Shown: positions 7,199-15,251, counted from the stretch's first letter. The stretch: 33,381 nt of DNA from a virus (IMGVR_UViG_3300021365_000058:1-33381), one strand, 5' to 3'. Notes: generated from the letters alone by a model not told the origin. Made by a program: numbers and translations.

Positions 7199-10100
7199 AT
7201 GCCAGATGCAGTAAAATGTGCTTCAGGGGGCGCCTTAGCTGAAGGTGCTTCGGGTGGGAACCCTGCCCTAGAAGCTTCTGAAAAAGAGTATACAGCTTTA
7301 TTAAACAAGAATTGCAATGCAATTTATGAATCAGCGGAGTGTTTTGCTAAAGAAGCTAGAAAGTATAATTCTTTGGTTGCTGAGATACACGCCATTGGAG
7401 AACAAGACGTAGGCGGGGGTCTGACGGTCAATGATGCTTTTGAGATATTCGGTAGTGTTAGTATAACCGATAAAGAACAAAAATCTCTTCAAAGTATTCT
7501 ATCTGGTGAAGCCGACGCCGACTACGAGGCGCGCCGACCTGCTCGTGAGGTCGCCCGTATTGGTACTAAGGCCATCAAGCCCATAACCGGTAACGGCAAT
7601 GCTCCAATAACAATGGACATAGCAAACAACCCGGGCTACCCGGGAAATCTTCCCACTCTTGCTGACGCGGCTCAGACTTGGAAACGCGGATCACAAAGTG
7701 GTAACCGTTCGGGCTATAGAGGCGCCGCAACCGGCGCCGCCGTAGTTGAAACTGGTGGCGGGAAACGCCTAGACAAAGGATCTATTGAAGATGCCGATGC
7801 TATGCGCAGGGCCGCAGAAAATGCCGGCAGAAACATCAAGGAAGCCGGCGGTAATGTTGAACCTCTCCGCATTCTGGTTGGTAAACTCACTAAGTTAAAA
7901 TCCATGGGCGCCCCAGGCAGCCAGCTTGATAAATGCGCAGCAAAGCTTGATGAGAAGTTTAATCAGGATTTAGATACCAAACGTGGGTATCTATCCGGTG
8001 CCTCAATGGCCGGCCACAACGGTGGCACTGATGCACAACGTGCCGCGGCCAGCGAAGGAATTATAGCGATGACTGGCGCCGAAGTTATGGCAATACCCGT
8101 TATCGAATACAAAGAACAATGTATTTTATTAGGACAGATAGCAACGTTAGCAAATTATAGCAGAACTTTAGATGATACAACTGCAAAAGATACAACCGAT
8201 GACGGCGAACCTAAAATCAGGCGCCGCTTACCGTATAGGAGCGGCACTGGTGGAGGTCTTGTCGCAAATGCTCCGTTGATTGCAGAAGGTCAATCTTTCG
8301 GCTTTATTAATAAATTAACACAATATAGCAACCAAAAAGATTTTTTCAATGCAACTAATGCAGAAATTTCGTCGCTCCAACCTTTAATTCGTCTATATCG
8401 AATCCAGAATGCAAACAGCACAAGATCAACTAAAGAGGTTGAGATTCCATTTGACTCAAACGCGAATAGGGGTGACATTACCGATTTGCTGAAGAACAAA
8501 GACAAACGCGGCTTTGGAATTGGAATTAGTTCTTTTAATCTCGTTTTTGATGGCCAAGATTTGTTTGCACAGAAACGCTGCATAAAAGCAGTCTTAAAAT
8601 TGCATGCAGCCGATTTTGACGAATTGCTAAAGCCTAGAATAATCAAAGGCAAGACCCCGAAAGAAGATACAACATTTAGATACATTGACTTGGCATTAAA
8701 AACTGGCAAAAGTGTTAAAGCTAAAAATTTTAAAGAAGATGACGATTTAAATTTTAGATTAAAAGCAGTTTTTGGCTGGGCTAGCCACGGTGCCAACAAT
8801 TCGCCAATCAAGGGCAACATGAAAAAAGCCTTAGATGACAGCTTTGTTAGTGTTAATTTGACTCCTGTTACTCATGAGTTTGGCTTTGACGATCTTGGTC
8901 GCGTGACTTTTTCAATTGAGTATTTTGCTTATGTGGAAGAGTATTATTCTAAATCAAAAATGAATATTTTTACTCATGTGCCTACAAATATAAAAATGTT
9001 AACAAGAAAGTTGGCATTTGAAACAATAGAAGAAACTGTTAATTGTACAGAGTCAGCCGAAGCAAAAAAAATGCTTAATAATGTTAAAACTGAAGATGCT
9101 GCAGAAGTAGACAAAGACAAGCAAGCAATGCATGCCTTTTTGTTTAAACAGATGTTCAAAGCCGGTTATATACACGTTTTAAATTTCACTCGCGAGGATT
9201 TGAAAGCAGTCTTGGCCCAAGGGCCGTCTTACGCTTTGGCTGGCAAGGTTACAAAGGGCAGTGAAGCGCTTAGTCTCACTTTAGACGCAGATCTCCAAGC
9301 CTCTATGGAGTCACAGATGGAAGCAGCAAAAGAAAAAAAAGATGGATTAGCAGCAGCTATGACTTTAGCCAATATGGATAGTATTCAGCTTCCTTTCTTT
9401 TTTATTGGCGATATGCTCAATGTTATTCTGGGTAGCCTAGACGATAGCCTAACAAAAACAGCCGAGGGTTTGGCCGGCGCTTCTGGAAACAGCTATAAAA
9501 GTCTTGGGATTGATCCAGCTTTAAAGAAAATAGAAATAGATAGTTTAAAAAAAGCTGCACGTGAATATAAAAAGTTTAGAGTAGTTCTTGGTCCTCTTGA
9601 AATCGTTGACCATGGAACTAGTAAGCCCTATTACGTGAATTTTGCAGATATTCCAGTATCTGTAAAATATTTCTCCGAGTGGTTAACAAGTAAATTACTT
9701 AAAAAGAATCAGGCGATTTACCCATTGACACAATTCTTAAAAGACTTATTTAACGATTTAGTAAAAAATTATCTTAATGAAGATTCATGTTATCCTTTTT
9801 CAATTAAACAAAAAGTTAGACTTTATGAATCGGTAATAACTTCATATCCGAAACAGCCTAGACGAGACGAGATTACAAGAAAAATAGAAAACAGCAAGAA
9901 TAAGTTCAACAGATTAAACCTAAACTCGGTAAAGGGCCTGCCCATTTTGAATATTAAAGGGCAAGCTTATTATGATAAACCAAACCCCGGCGCTAACAAA
10001 GAAATGAATTATTTTATTTTCCATGCTGGAAGAACTCAGCCTTTAGAATATATGAGAGGAATCCAGTCACAGGACGAGAGCAGAGGAATATTTCATTATG

Positions 10101-10624
10101 TGTTGGGTAAAGATAGAGGAATAGTTAAAAACATCTCGTTGCAAAAAACTGATAGTCCGGGCCTAAAAGAGGTGCGCTTTGAGCAAGAAGGTTACGATGG
10201 GTTACATCAGTTGAGAGAAATTTATGATGTCAATATCACGTCATATGCAAATATAACAGCGTTTCCAGGCGCCTATATCTTTGTTGATCCTAAAGGTTTT
10301 GCTCCGAGCATGGGCGCTTATGACATAGACAGATTTGATTTAACTGATTTGGGTGTGGGTGGTTACTACATGATTACTAAAGCAGAACATGATTTTGCCC
10401 CGGGAGTAGGAGAAACGAGACTTACAGCAGTCTGGGTATCGTCTATTGACCAAAAAGGTAAAACTAAAAAGTCGGCTCAAGCCTCCAAAGGGGCGAATCA
10501 AAAATCAAATGCAAAATGTAAAGTGTACATTTCAGATCACTTTGATACGCTTACAGGGCAATTAAAAGACGAAGGGGCTTCTTTTGAGGCTACTGGTCCT
10601 TCACCTGACGATATACCAACATAG
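7199..10624 (+). CDS. Large virion protein, probable baseplate/hub component (1141 residues)
   Basis: I cannot name this protein with certainty. Residues 1-300 are Ala/Gly-rich and helical with a glycine-rich low-complexity patch near 140-185. From about 350 to 650 there are beta-type segments such as GFGISSFNLVFDGQDLFAQKR and FGFDDLGRVTFSIEYFAYVEEYYSKSKMNIF split by charged helices. The C-terminal part (about 940-1100) has a fold-like pattern with FPGAYIFVDPKGF, LGVGGYYMITKAEH and FAPGVGETRLTAVWV, which recalls the end of baseplate hub or tail-spike-base proteins that thread beta domains at the tail tip. It is coupled to the gp53-like gene (three-base gap) and to the next structural gene. 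A virion role is likely from context; enzyme motifs are not visible. Confidence 0.6.
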   Translation: MPDAVKCASGGALAEGASGGNPALEASEKEYTALLNKNCNAIYESAECFAKEARKYNSLVAEIHAIGEQDVGGGLTVNDAFEIFGSVSITDKEQKSLQSILSGEADADYEARRPAREVARIGTKAIKPITGNGNAPITMDIANNPGYPGNLPTLADAAQTWKRGSQSGNRSGYRGAATGAAVVETGGGKRLDKGSIEDADAMRRAAENAGRNIKEAGGNVEPLRILVGKLTKLKSMGAPGSQLDKCAAKLDEKFNQDLDTKRGYLSGASMAGHNGGTDAQRAAASEGIIAMTGAEVMAIPVIEYKEQCILLGQIATLANYSRTLDDTTAKDTTDDGEPKIRRRLPYRSGTGGGLVANAPLIAEGQSFGFINKLTQYSNQKDFFNATNAEISSLQPLIRLYRIQNANSTRSTKEVEIPFDSNANRGDITDLLKNKDKRGFGIGISSFNLVFDGQDLFAQKRCIKAVLKLHAADFDELLKPRIIKGKTPKEDTTFRYIDLALKTGKSVKAKNFKEDDDLNFRLKAVFGWASHGANNSPIKGNMKKALDDSFVSVNLTPVTHEFGFDDLGRVTFSIEYFAYVEEYYSKSKMNIFTHVPTNIKMLTRKLAFETIEETVNCTESAEAKKMLNNVKTEDAAEVDKDKQAMHAFLFKQMFKAGYIHVLNFTREDLKAVLAQGPSYALAGKVTKGSEALSLTLDADLQASMESQMEAAKEKKDGLAAAMTLANMDSIQLPFFFIGDMLNVILGSLDDSLTKTAEGLAGASGNSYKSLGIDPALKKIEIDSLKKAAREYKKFRVVLGPLEIVDHGTSKPYYVNFADIPVSVKYFSEWLTSKLLKKNQAIYPLTQFLKDLFNDLVKNYLNEDSCYPFSIKQKVRLYESVITSYPKQPRRDEITRKIENSKNKFNRLNLNSVKGLPILNIKGQAYYDKPNPGANKEMNYFIFHAGRTQPLEYMRGIQSQDESRGIFHYVLGKDRGIVKNISLQKTDSPGLKEVRFEQEGYDGLHQLREIYDVNITSYANITAFPGAYIFVDPKGFAPSMGAYDIDRFDLTDLGVGGYYMITKAEHDFAPGVGETRLTAVWVSSIDQKGKTKKSAQASKGANQKSNAKCKVYISDHFDTLTGQLKDEGASFEATGPSPDDIPT

Positions 10625-10633
10625 GAAAATAAA

Positions 10634-11893
10634 ATGGCAGATTTATACATAACTGATAACGACGACGGCTCCTTTTTAACTTTCAACAAAAGAGTGGTAT
10701 ATAATTATGATATTTTTGCTTCCACGACAGCTTTTGAGAATGTTGATTTCTCCGATCCTGAATATAAAAACCTAGTTGATTTTAATTTTGGTGAGAAATT
10801 TTTATATGGACGCGTAACTAGAAATTTTATTCCAATTTTTCTAGATAACCCATCGTCTGCGGCTCTAGTGCCATTAGATTCTACCAGCATCGATGGTCCT
10901 GCCCAAAGTGCTGTAAACTTTGTTGTTGATGCCTTTCAAGATTTAAAACAACAATTTCAAAAAGCAGTTGCTGATGGTAAATTAGACCCTGGCCACCCTT
11001 ATTTGAGTGTTTTAAATGTATTTAAATCTTTTGTTAACCCCATTGATCTTTTTAATGAACACCAAGACACATATACCTCTGCAATAGAAAATCACTTCTC
11101 TAAAAACAAAATACACGTTAGAAACTTTCAAGAATTTATGCACCATTTAAAGCTTTTACTACAGAAAACAGTACCCTCGTATCCTTTTACCTTTTCGGCT
11201 TATGTTAAAAGTAAATATTGCCCCATTAATGCTAGCGGCTTGGCTATAGAAATAGCAGACTTAGATTATTTTAACGATCAACAAAAAATTGAAAACTTTG
11301 TTGCATCTCCGCATTGGAAGTACTTTTTAAATGCATGCAGAAGCTATGGCTTCATGGTGGATAAGAATATACCATGGCGGATTGTGGCAGATATTGGGTC
11401 TCCCGAAATGTTAGAATATGGCGCCGCGTACAAACTATCAACTACTGACCGTATTTTGAATATAGGGTACACGCGCGCCGACTATATTTACTATCAAAAA
11501 TTTAGAATGTACTTGCATCGGTTGTATAAATTGGTTAAACTTGACAAGATACCGGTCGTTGAGAAATGCAATGGTCGCTTAAAAACAACCTATGTTATCC
11601 CAGACAGTTATAGCGAAGAGAAGCTTTCAAACATATTTGACGACAAAAAAGTATTAAAATTTTTATTTGAAATAAGAATGAATGAAGAGCCGAAAAAGTT
11701 TAGCGAAAGTGAACAAAAAAGAATAATGAGAGACTGCCTTTCAATCTATGATTCAATTGGACCTTCTCGTGCGTCTATCGTTTTTGAAAGAATTATCAAT
11801 CATCCATTTGACTATAATGGTTCTTTAAGTTATATTATGAAAAGACGTAAAGAGACTGGAGAACCTGTTGTACTTTCAAAGCCTAGACGATAA
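10634..11893 (+). CDS. Probable virion-associated protein of unknown function (419 residues)
   Basis: I do not recognise a named family. The protein is rich in Tyr, Phe, Asp and Lys, with no signal peptide or membrane segment. Distinct stretches are FTFSAYVKSKYCPINASGLAIEIADLDY (about 185-210, broken here by no gap), HWKYFLNACRSYGFMVDKNIPWRIVADIG (about 230-258) and a Lys/Glu-rich C-terminal helix ending in KPRR. Similar text appears, as I recall it, in uncharacterised structural proteins of marine T4-like phages; that is memory, not a search. It follows the large baseplate gene after nine bases with an AGGAAA ribosome site and overlaps the polymerase gene by 26 bases, so it marks the join of structural and replication modules. 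Confidence 0.5.
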   Translation: MADLYITDNDDGSFLTFNKRVVYNYDIFASTTAFENVDFSDPEYKNLVDFNFGEKFLYGRVTRNFIPIFLDNPSSAALVPLDSTSIDGPAQSAVNFVVDAFQDLKQQFQKAVADGKLDPGHPYLSVLNVFKSFVNPIDLFNEHQDTYTSAIENHFSKNKIHVRNFQEFMHHLKLLLQKTVPSYPFTFSAYVKSKYCPINASGLAIEIADLDYFNDQQKIENFVASPHWKYFLNACRSYGFMVDKNIPWRIVADIGSPEMLEYGAAYKLSTTDRILNIGYTRADYIYYQKFRMYLHRLYKLVKLDKIPVVEKCNGRLKTTYVIPDSYSEEKLSNIFDDKKVLKFLFEIRMNEEPKKFSESEQKRIMRDCLSIYDSIGPSRASIVFERIINHPFDYNGSLSYIMKRRKETGEPVVLSKPRR

Positions 11894-13052
11894 ATCCGAA
11901 TGTGTTGGTATCTACGTAAACGGTAAGCTACATTTTGATGCATTACCGACAGATCTGACTAAAACATGGCGTCATTCTGGCGCGATTTCAAACAATGACG
12001 TTGAATACGCTTGGTTACGATCCGGCGGCCAAAATCTAGCAGAAGTCTGTCCGGAAGAATTATCAACACAGCTCTCAGCAAACCAATCAAAGTTTAAGGC
12101 TTACTTACAATCTTTTAGGATTGCTAGAATCGACTTAAGAGAGCTTTGCTTCTATGATCTGGTACCAGAAGATTTTCTGCTTGAATTTTGCGAAACAAAA
12201 AATCAAATAACTAAATTTGTTTTTGAAAATTACGAAAAGCCTAGTAATTACGAACATTTAGCCAAAGTACACAGACTGCTTCACAAAATTAAATATCATA
12301 ATTTTGAAATTAACAACAAAGATTGCAGGGAATTGATGACGAATACAAGGGATAGAACACAGATTAATCGCCTCATCAACGGCCCACAGCATGTTGATTA
12401 TAATCTTTTTGGCACTGTCACTGGTCGCCTTACTACTTTTAGTAATTCGCTGCCAATACTGACTATGAAAAAGATTTATCGTAAGACAATTAAGCCAAAG
12501 AATGATTGGTTCTTGAGCCTTGACTATAACGGCGCCGAATTGAGAACAGTACTGGCGCTGGGGGATGAGCCGCAGCCTGACTGGGACATCCACCAGTGGA
12601 ACGCTAAAAATGTATTTGGCGGTGTGGTATCGCGCGAAGAATCAAAAGAAAAGTTTTTTGCTTGGTTGTACAATCCGGAATCCGAAACAATCAAGAGCGA
12701 TCTCTACAATAGAGATAAGATTTTGTTACAATATTACAACGAGGGTTATGTGTCAACCCCGATGGGTCGAAAAATAAAGGTTGACGAACGCAGAGCTTTC
12801 AATTATCTTATCCAGAGTACAACTGCAGATTTGGTCATGGAACGCGCTACTAAAATAGACAATTTTTTAAATGATAAGAAGTCGTTTATTTCACACATTG
12901 TCCACGACGAGATAGTTATTGATTTACATGATCAGGAGCGTGATTTGGTGCCATTAATTAAAAATATATTTGAAAATAATGTTCTTGGACACTTCCGCGG
13001 CAATATCAACGCCGGCAAGAACTATTTTGAACTTAAGGAGTTACAGTTATGA
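11868..13052 (+). CDS. Small family A DNA polymerase lacking a 3'-5' exonuclease domain
   Basis: This is a 394-residue polymerase of the Pol I palm type. Visible motifs: the TVTGRLTT primer-binding motif (about residue 185), motif A SLDYNGAELR (about 217-226), the O-helix residues R256, K260, F264 and Y268 in exact RxxxKxxxFxxxY spacing, and motif C HDE with H346 and D347. The N-terminal 170 residues show no DnaQ-type exonuclease motifs, and Pol I family enzymes normally exceed 550 residues, so this is a compact form. F264 occupies the position of E. coli F762, which governs sugar discrimination and speed. Start is TTG 11868 with GGAGA five bases upstream, inside the previous gene. A second, family C polymerase lies at 27949, so this one may fill gaps or process lagging-strand fragments. 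Confidence 0.85.
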   Translation: MYFQSLDDKSECVGIYVNGKLHFDALPTDLTKTWRHSGAISNNDVEYAWLRSGGQNLAEVCPEELSTQLSANQSKFKAYLQSFRIARIDLRELCFYDLVPEDFLLEFCETKNQITKFVFENYEKPSNYEHLAKVHRLLHKIKYHNFEINNKDCRELMTNTRDRTQINRLINGPQHVDYNLFGTVTGRLTTFSNSLPILTMKKIYRKTIKPKNDWFLSLDYNGAELRTVLALGDEPQPDWDIHQWNAKNVFGGVVSREESKEKFFAWLYNPESETIKSDLYNRDKILLQYYNEGYVSTPMGRKIKVDERRAFNYLIQSTTADLVMERATKIDNFLNDKKSFISHIVHDEIVIDLHDQERDLVPLIKNIFENNVLGHFRGNINAGKNYFELKELQL

Positions 13053-13912
13053 TTTCTTTGGTTGGTATTGGTACAGCCGGCGAAAACGTGGTCAACTGCT
13101 TTACAGATAATAAAGAATACGATACATATGTTCTCTCTGATAACGTAACTCGTAATACGAAATACAAGCGTAAAATCAAGTATCAAGAAAAATTGGAAGA
13201 CTATGAAAGCAGCATTCCTGACCTTACAAAATTCTTTTCTTCAATAAACGATCACGTTCAAGTATTTGTGTGTGGTTCTGGCCGCACGGCGAATGCAACA
13301 CTCGCGATCCTACAGTATTTGAGAAACAAAAAAATGGATATTTATTACATTGAGCCAGATACTGACTTATTACTCGGAACCACTAAGCTTCAAGAAAGAG
13401 CAATTTTTGGCATTTTACAAGAGTACACTCGTTCAGGCCTGTTTAATTCATTTACTGTATTTAGCAATCCAACATTAGAGCAATCTATTGGCTCTGTGCC
13501 AATCAAAAAGTATTTTGATACAATTAACAAAACTATCTATTATTGTGTACATTATAAGAATTTGTTTGATCATACAAATCCGATTATCGGCAATTTAGAA
13601 TCAACTTCGGATATACAGCGGATCCGTGCGCTTGGTCGTATTGATCCATACAATCTTAAAGAAAATTGGTATTATGAACTTGACAACTCTCGCGATGTAT
13701 GTTATTATATCTGCATATCAACTGAAAAACTGGAAAAGGACGGAGATTTACATAAAAAGATCATTGGGCATCTTAAAGATAAGCCTAGGAATGCATTTAA
13801 AAATGTATCCTATGCAATCTATGAGTCACCCTTTGAAACAGACTTTGGGTTTTGCGTTGCCCATACCAACGTAATACAACAAAAAACTCTTGACAAGCTA
13901 GCTCAAGAGTAA
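13049..13912 (+). CDS. Divergent FtsZ/tubulin-like protein
   Basis: The 287-residue protein is coupled to the polymerase gene (ATGA overlap; AAGGAG at 13034-13039). Its layout parallels FtsZ: strand plus loop LVGIGTAGENVVN (residues 4-16, like the T1 loop G.GG.G.N.V); a strand and glycine loop VFVCGSGRTANATLAIL (about 72-88, at the position of the tubulin signature loop); then a helix and IYYIEPD strand; a long helix and SFTVFSNPTLEQSIGSVPIKKYFDTIN (like FtsZ NDKLL...LL.AF...N); and a C-terminal domain with YYICIS, helix, and a final FGFCVAHTN strand. The signature GGGTGSG is degenerate and I see no clear NxDxxD T7 loop, so GTPase activity is unproven. It could build filaments like PhuZ, or be an inactive relative. 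Fold assignment is inference. Confidence 0.5.
   Translation: MISLVGIGTAGENVVNCFTDNKEYDTYVLSDNVTRNTKYKRKIKYQEKLEDYESSIPDLTKFFSSINDHVQVFVCGSGRTANATLAILQYLRNKKMDIYYIEPDTDLLLGTTKLQERAIFGILQEYTRSGLFNSFTVFSNPTLEQSIGSVPIKKYFDTINKTIYYCVHYKNLFDHTNPIIGNLESTSDIQRIRALGRIDPYNLKENWYYELDNSRDVCYYICISTEKLEKDGDLHKKIIGHLKDKPRNAFKNVSYAIYESPFETDFGFCVAHTNVIQQKTLDKLAQE
13886..13910 (+). promoter_or_regulatory. Perfect 8-bp inverted repeat over the SSB-gene promoter
   Basis: ACTCTTGA (13886-13893) and TCAAGAGT (13903-13910) are exact reverse complements with a nine-base spacer. The repeat covers the -35 box at 13890-13895 and the end of the FtsZ-like gene. No T-run follows, so it looks more like an operator than a terminator. 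Confidence 0.4.
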
Positions 13913-13918
13913 TACATT
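13890..13918 (+). promoter_or_regulatory. Candidate sigma70 promoter for the ssDNA-binding protein gene
   Basis: TTGACA at 13890-13895 is followed after 17 bases by TACATT at 13913-13918 (four of six consensus bases). It lies about 55 bases before the SSB start and overlaps the stop of the upstream gene. A second -10-like TATACT at 13939-13944 lacks a good -35. Confidence 0.5.
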
Positions 13919-13922
13919 AGAT

Positions 13923-13939
13923 GCTGAGGAAAGCTCAGT
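13923..13939 (+). promoter_or_regulatory. 5' leader hairpin of the ssDNA-binding protein mRNA
   Basis: CTGAG (13924-13928) and CTCAG (13934-13938) pair around GAAAG, extended by a G-U pair. It lies between the candidate promoter and the ribosome site AAGGAG (13957-13962). T4 gp32 represses its own translation by binding a leader structure; this hairpin could serve similarly, which is inference. Confidence 0.3.
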
Positions 13940-13971
13940 ATACTTTATCAAAACAAAAGGAGAAAAAAGTA

Positions 13972-14745
13972 ATGTCTATTAACATGGAACTAATGAAACA
14001 AAAGCTTGCCACATTGCGTGGTGAGGGAACTAGAGATAATGGTACTTCACACTGGTTTAAGCCAGATGAAGGTGACCAAGATATTCGGATCGTACCAACA
14101 TCAGATGGTGATCCGTTGAAGGAAATGTACTTCCACTATAATGTGGGAGATCATAAGGGCGGTGTGCTTTGTCCGAAGCGCAACTTCGGTGAACGCTGCC
14201 CAGTATGCGATTTCGCGTCATCTTTGTGGCGTGAGGGCACCGAGAAGAACGATGAGGAGAGCAAGAAGTTGGCTAAATCACTTTTTGTGCGTCAACGTTA
14301 TTTCTCACCGGTTGTGGTTCGCGGTCGTGAAGAGGAAGGCGTCAAGGTCTATGGCTATGGCAAGACTGCGTACGAGTTGCTTTTGGGTTATATTCTTGAT
14401 CCAGAATATGGTGATATCACCGATTCTGTTGAGGGAACCGATATCACTCTTACTTATACGAAGCCAACTCGTCCCGGCGCGTATCCACAAACTAATTTGA
14501 AGATGCGTCGTAACACAAGTCCCCTTTTGAGTGACGCTGAAGCAATCCCTGGGCTTCTAGAAAATATGCCCGATTTTGACAGCTTATTTGAGCGTTTAAC
14601 GCCTGAGCAAGTTGATGCCATTTTAGATGAGCAGTTGTCTAGTGATAAGTCCGCTGAGGGCCGCTCACGTCAAACTGAATCATATGGTAAAAAGAGTGAA
14701 GCCAACGATGTTGACAAGGCCTTTGATGAGCTAATGGCCGGTTAA
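13972..14745 (+). CDS. Single-stranded DNA-binding protein, T4 gp32-like
   Basis: The 257-residue protein should coat ssDNA during replication and recombination. It has a basic N-terminal segment (KQKLATLRGEG), an HWFKP start to the OB domain, a zinc-binding stretch CPKRNFGERCPVC (about residues 64-76), basic and aromatic strands, and an acidic C-terminal tail ending DKAFDELMAG, the arm that contacts partner replication proteins in gp32. I chose ATG 13972 because AAGGAG stands ten bases ahead; the in-frame ATG 13921 adds 17 residues without a ribosome site. It is followed by a hairpin terminator and probably has its own promoter, fitting the high copy number such proteins need. Confidence 0.88.
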   Translation: MSINMELMKQKLATLRGEGTRDNGTSHWFKPDEGDQDIRIVPTSDGDPLKEMYFHYNVGDHKGGVLCPKRNFGERCPVCDFASSLWREGTEKNDEESKKLAKSLFVRQRYFSPVVVRGREEEGVKVYGYGKTAYELLLGYILDPEYGDITDSVEGTDITLTYTKPTRPGAYPQTNLKMRRNTSPLLSDAEAIPGLLENMPDFDSLFERLTPEQVDAILDEQLSSDKSAEGRSRQTESYGKKSEANDVDKAFDELMAG

Positions 14746-14756
14746 CTCAACCGTTA

Positions 14757-14786
14757 GCGCCCCGGTTATAATAGGGCGCCCCTTTT
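14757..14786 (+). terminator. Hairpin terminator after the ssDNA-binding protein gene
   Basis: GCGCCC (14757-14762) pairs with GGGCGC (14774-14779) around a loop containing CGGTTATAATA, then CCCTTTT follows. It is the first of three related hairpins that share a CCGGT loop entry. A TATAAT in the loop is probably incidental because no -35 stands at the right distance. Confidence 0.65.
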
Positions 14787-14810
14787 CAATAACATACAAG
14801 GAGATATATT

Positions 14811-15083
14811 ATGTTAGATTGGATGAAGTCCGCATGGGCTAAATGGAAGGTACAAGTTAGTTTTGTTGGAGGCGCCCTTGTGGTAGCCACAGCATACGGA
14901 ACATGTACTCTTGAGCCAACAACGGTGTCGGACAACACCACCATGGAGGAGACTGTAAATTCTATTGAAGTTTCCTCCACCACCACGACCGAAACAACGA
15001 GTGGTGATACTACTGAAGGTGGAACAACCACTGAAACGACAGGTGATACAACAACTACCACCGAAACAACTACAACTGAGTAG
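14811..15083 (+). CDS. Small membrane-anchored Thr/Glu-rich protein
   Basis: This 90-residue protein has a clear AAGGAG at 14798-14803. A short amphipathic start with three Trp (MLDWMKSAWAKWK) is followed by one hydrophobic segment (about residues 15-31, VSFVGGALVVATAYGT), a single Cys at 32, and then about 55 residues made almost wholly of Thr, Glu, Ser, Gly and Asp in TTE/TTT repeats. This predicts an N-terminal anchor with an extended acidic tail outside the cytoplasm. The residues before Cys32 (YGT) do not make a standard lipobox, so I prefer a signal anchor to a lipoprotein. No family is recognised. It is flanked by related terminators on both sides. Possible roles include envelope modification or lysis assistance; neither is shown. 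Confidence 0.7.
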   Translation: MLDWMKSAWAKWKVQVSFVGGALVVATAYGTCTLEPTTVSDNTTMEETVNSIEVSSTTTTETTSGDTTEGGTTTETTGDTTTTTETTTTE

Positions 15084-15098
15084 TGACAAACAGCCGCT

Positions 15099-15129
15099 GG
15101 CAGACCGGTAAAAAGTCTGCCGCTATTTT
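15099..15129 (+). terminator. Hairpin terminator, second of three related copies
   Basis: GGCAGAC (15099-15105) pairs perfectly with GTCTGCC (15115-15121) around CGGTAAAAA, followed by GCTATTTT. The preceding CAGCCGCT block and the CCGGT loop entry recur in the next hairpin at 15264. Confidence 0.65.
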
Positions 15130-15140
15130 AAGGAGAGAAA

Positions 15141-15251
15141 ATGAGACTCGTTCTACCAGTCCTTGCTGCGACCCTATTCATGGGTTGTGGGGATAAGGAT
15201 GAAGACACAGCGGCTGATACCGCCAGCTCTGCAGATACAGCAGCAGAGTAA
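15141..15251 (+). CDS. 36-residue predicted lipoprotein
   Basis: A very small gene with a strong AAGGAG (15129-15134) ahead of ATG. The product opens MRLVLPVLAATLFMGCGD: one basic residue, a hydrophobic core and a Cys at 16 preceded by FMG, a plausible signal-peptidase II site although Phe is unusual at -3. The mature part would be only 21 residues, of Asp, Thr, Ala, Ser and Glu (DKDEDTAADT and DTAAE). Asp-Thr-Ala tails after a GCGD start are common in lipoproteins of Myxococcota and relatives. It is bounded by its own terminators. Phage lipoproteins of this size can block receptors (superinfection exclusion) or act as outer spanins, but nothing here identifies which. Confidence 0.72.
   Translation: MRLVLPVLAATLFMGCGDKDEDTAADTASSADTAAE

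Noticed and set aside
8290-8820. A 176-residue minus-strand frame within the large baseplate candidate gene
   Set aside because: It mirrors the codon bias of the plus-strand gene and shows no domain, start signal or neighbour on its strand.
13921-13971. ATG 13921 as start of the ssDNA-binding protein
   Set aside because: No ribosome site precedes it, the hairpin at 13923-13939 would be inside the coding region, and ATG 13972 has a good AAGGAG.
14767-14772. TATAAT in the hairpin after the SSB gene as a promoter for the Thr-rich protein
   Set aside because: The only TTGACA nearby (14711) is 50 bases away and the sequence at the proper distance is a poor -35. It lies in a terminator loop.
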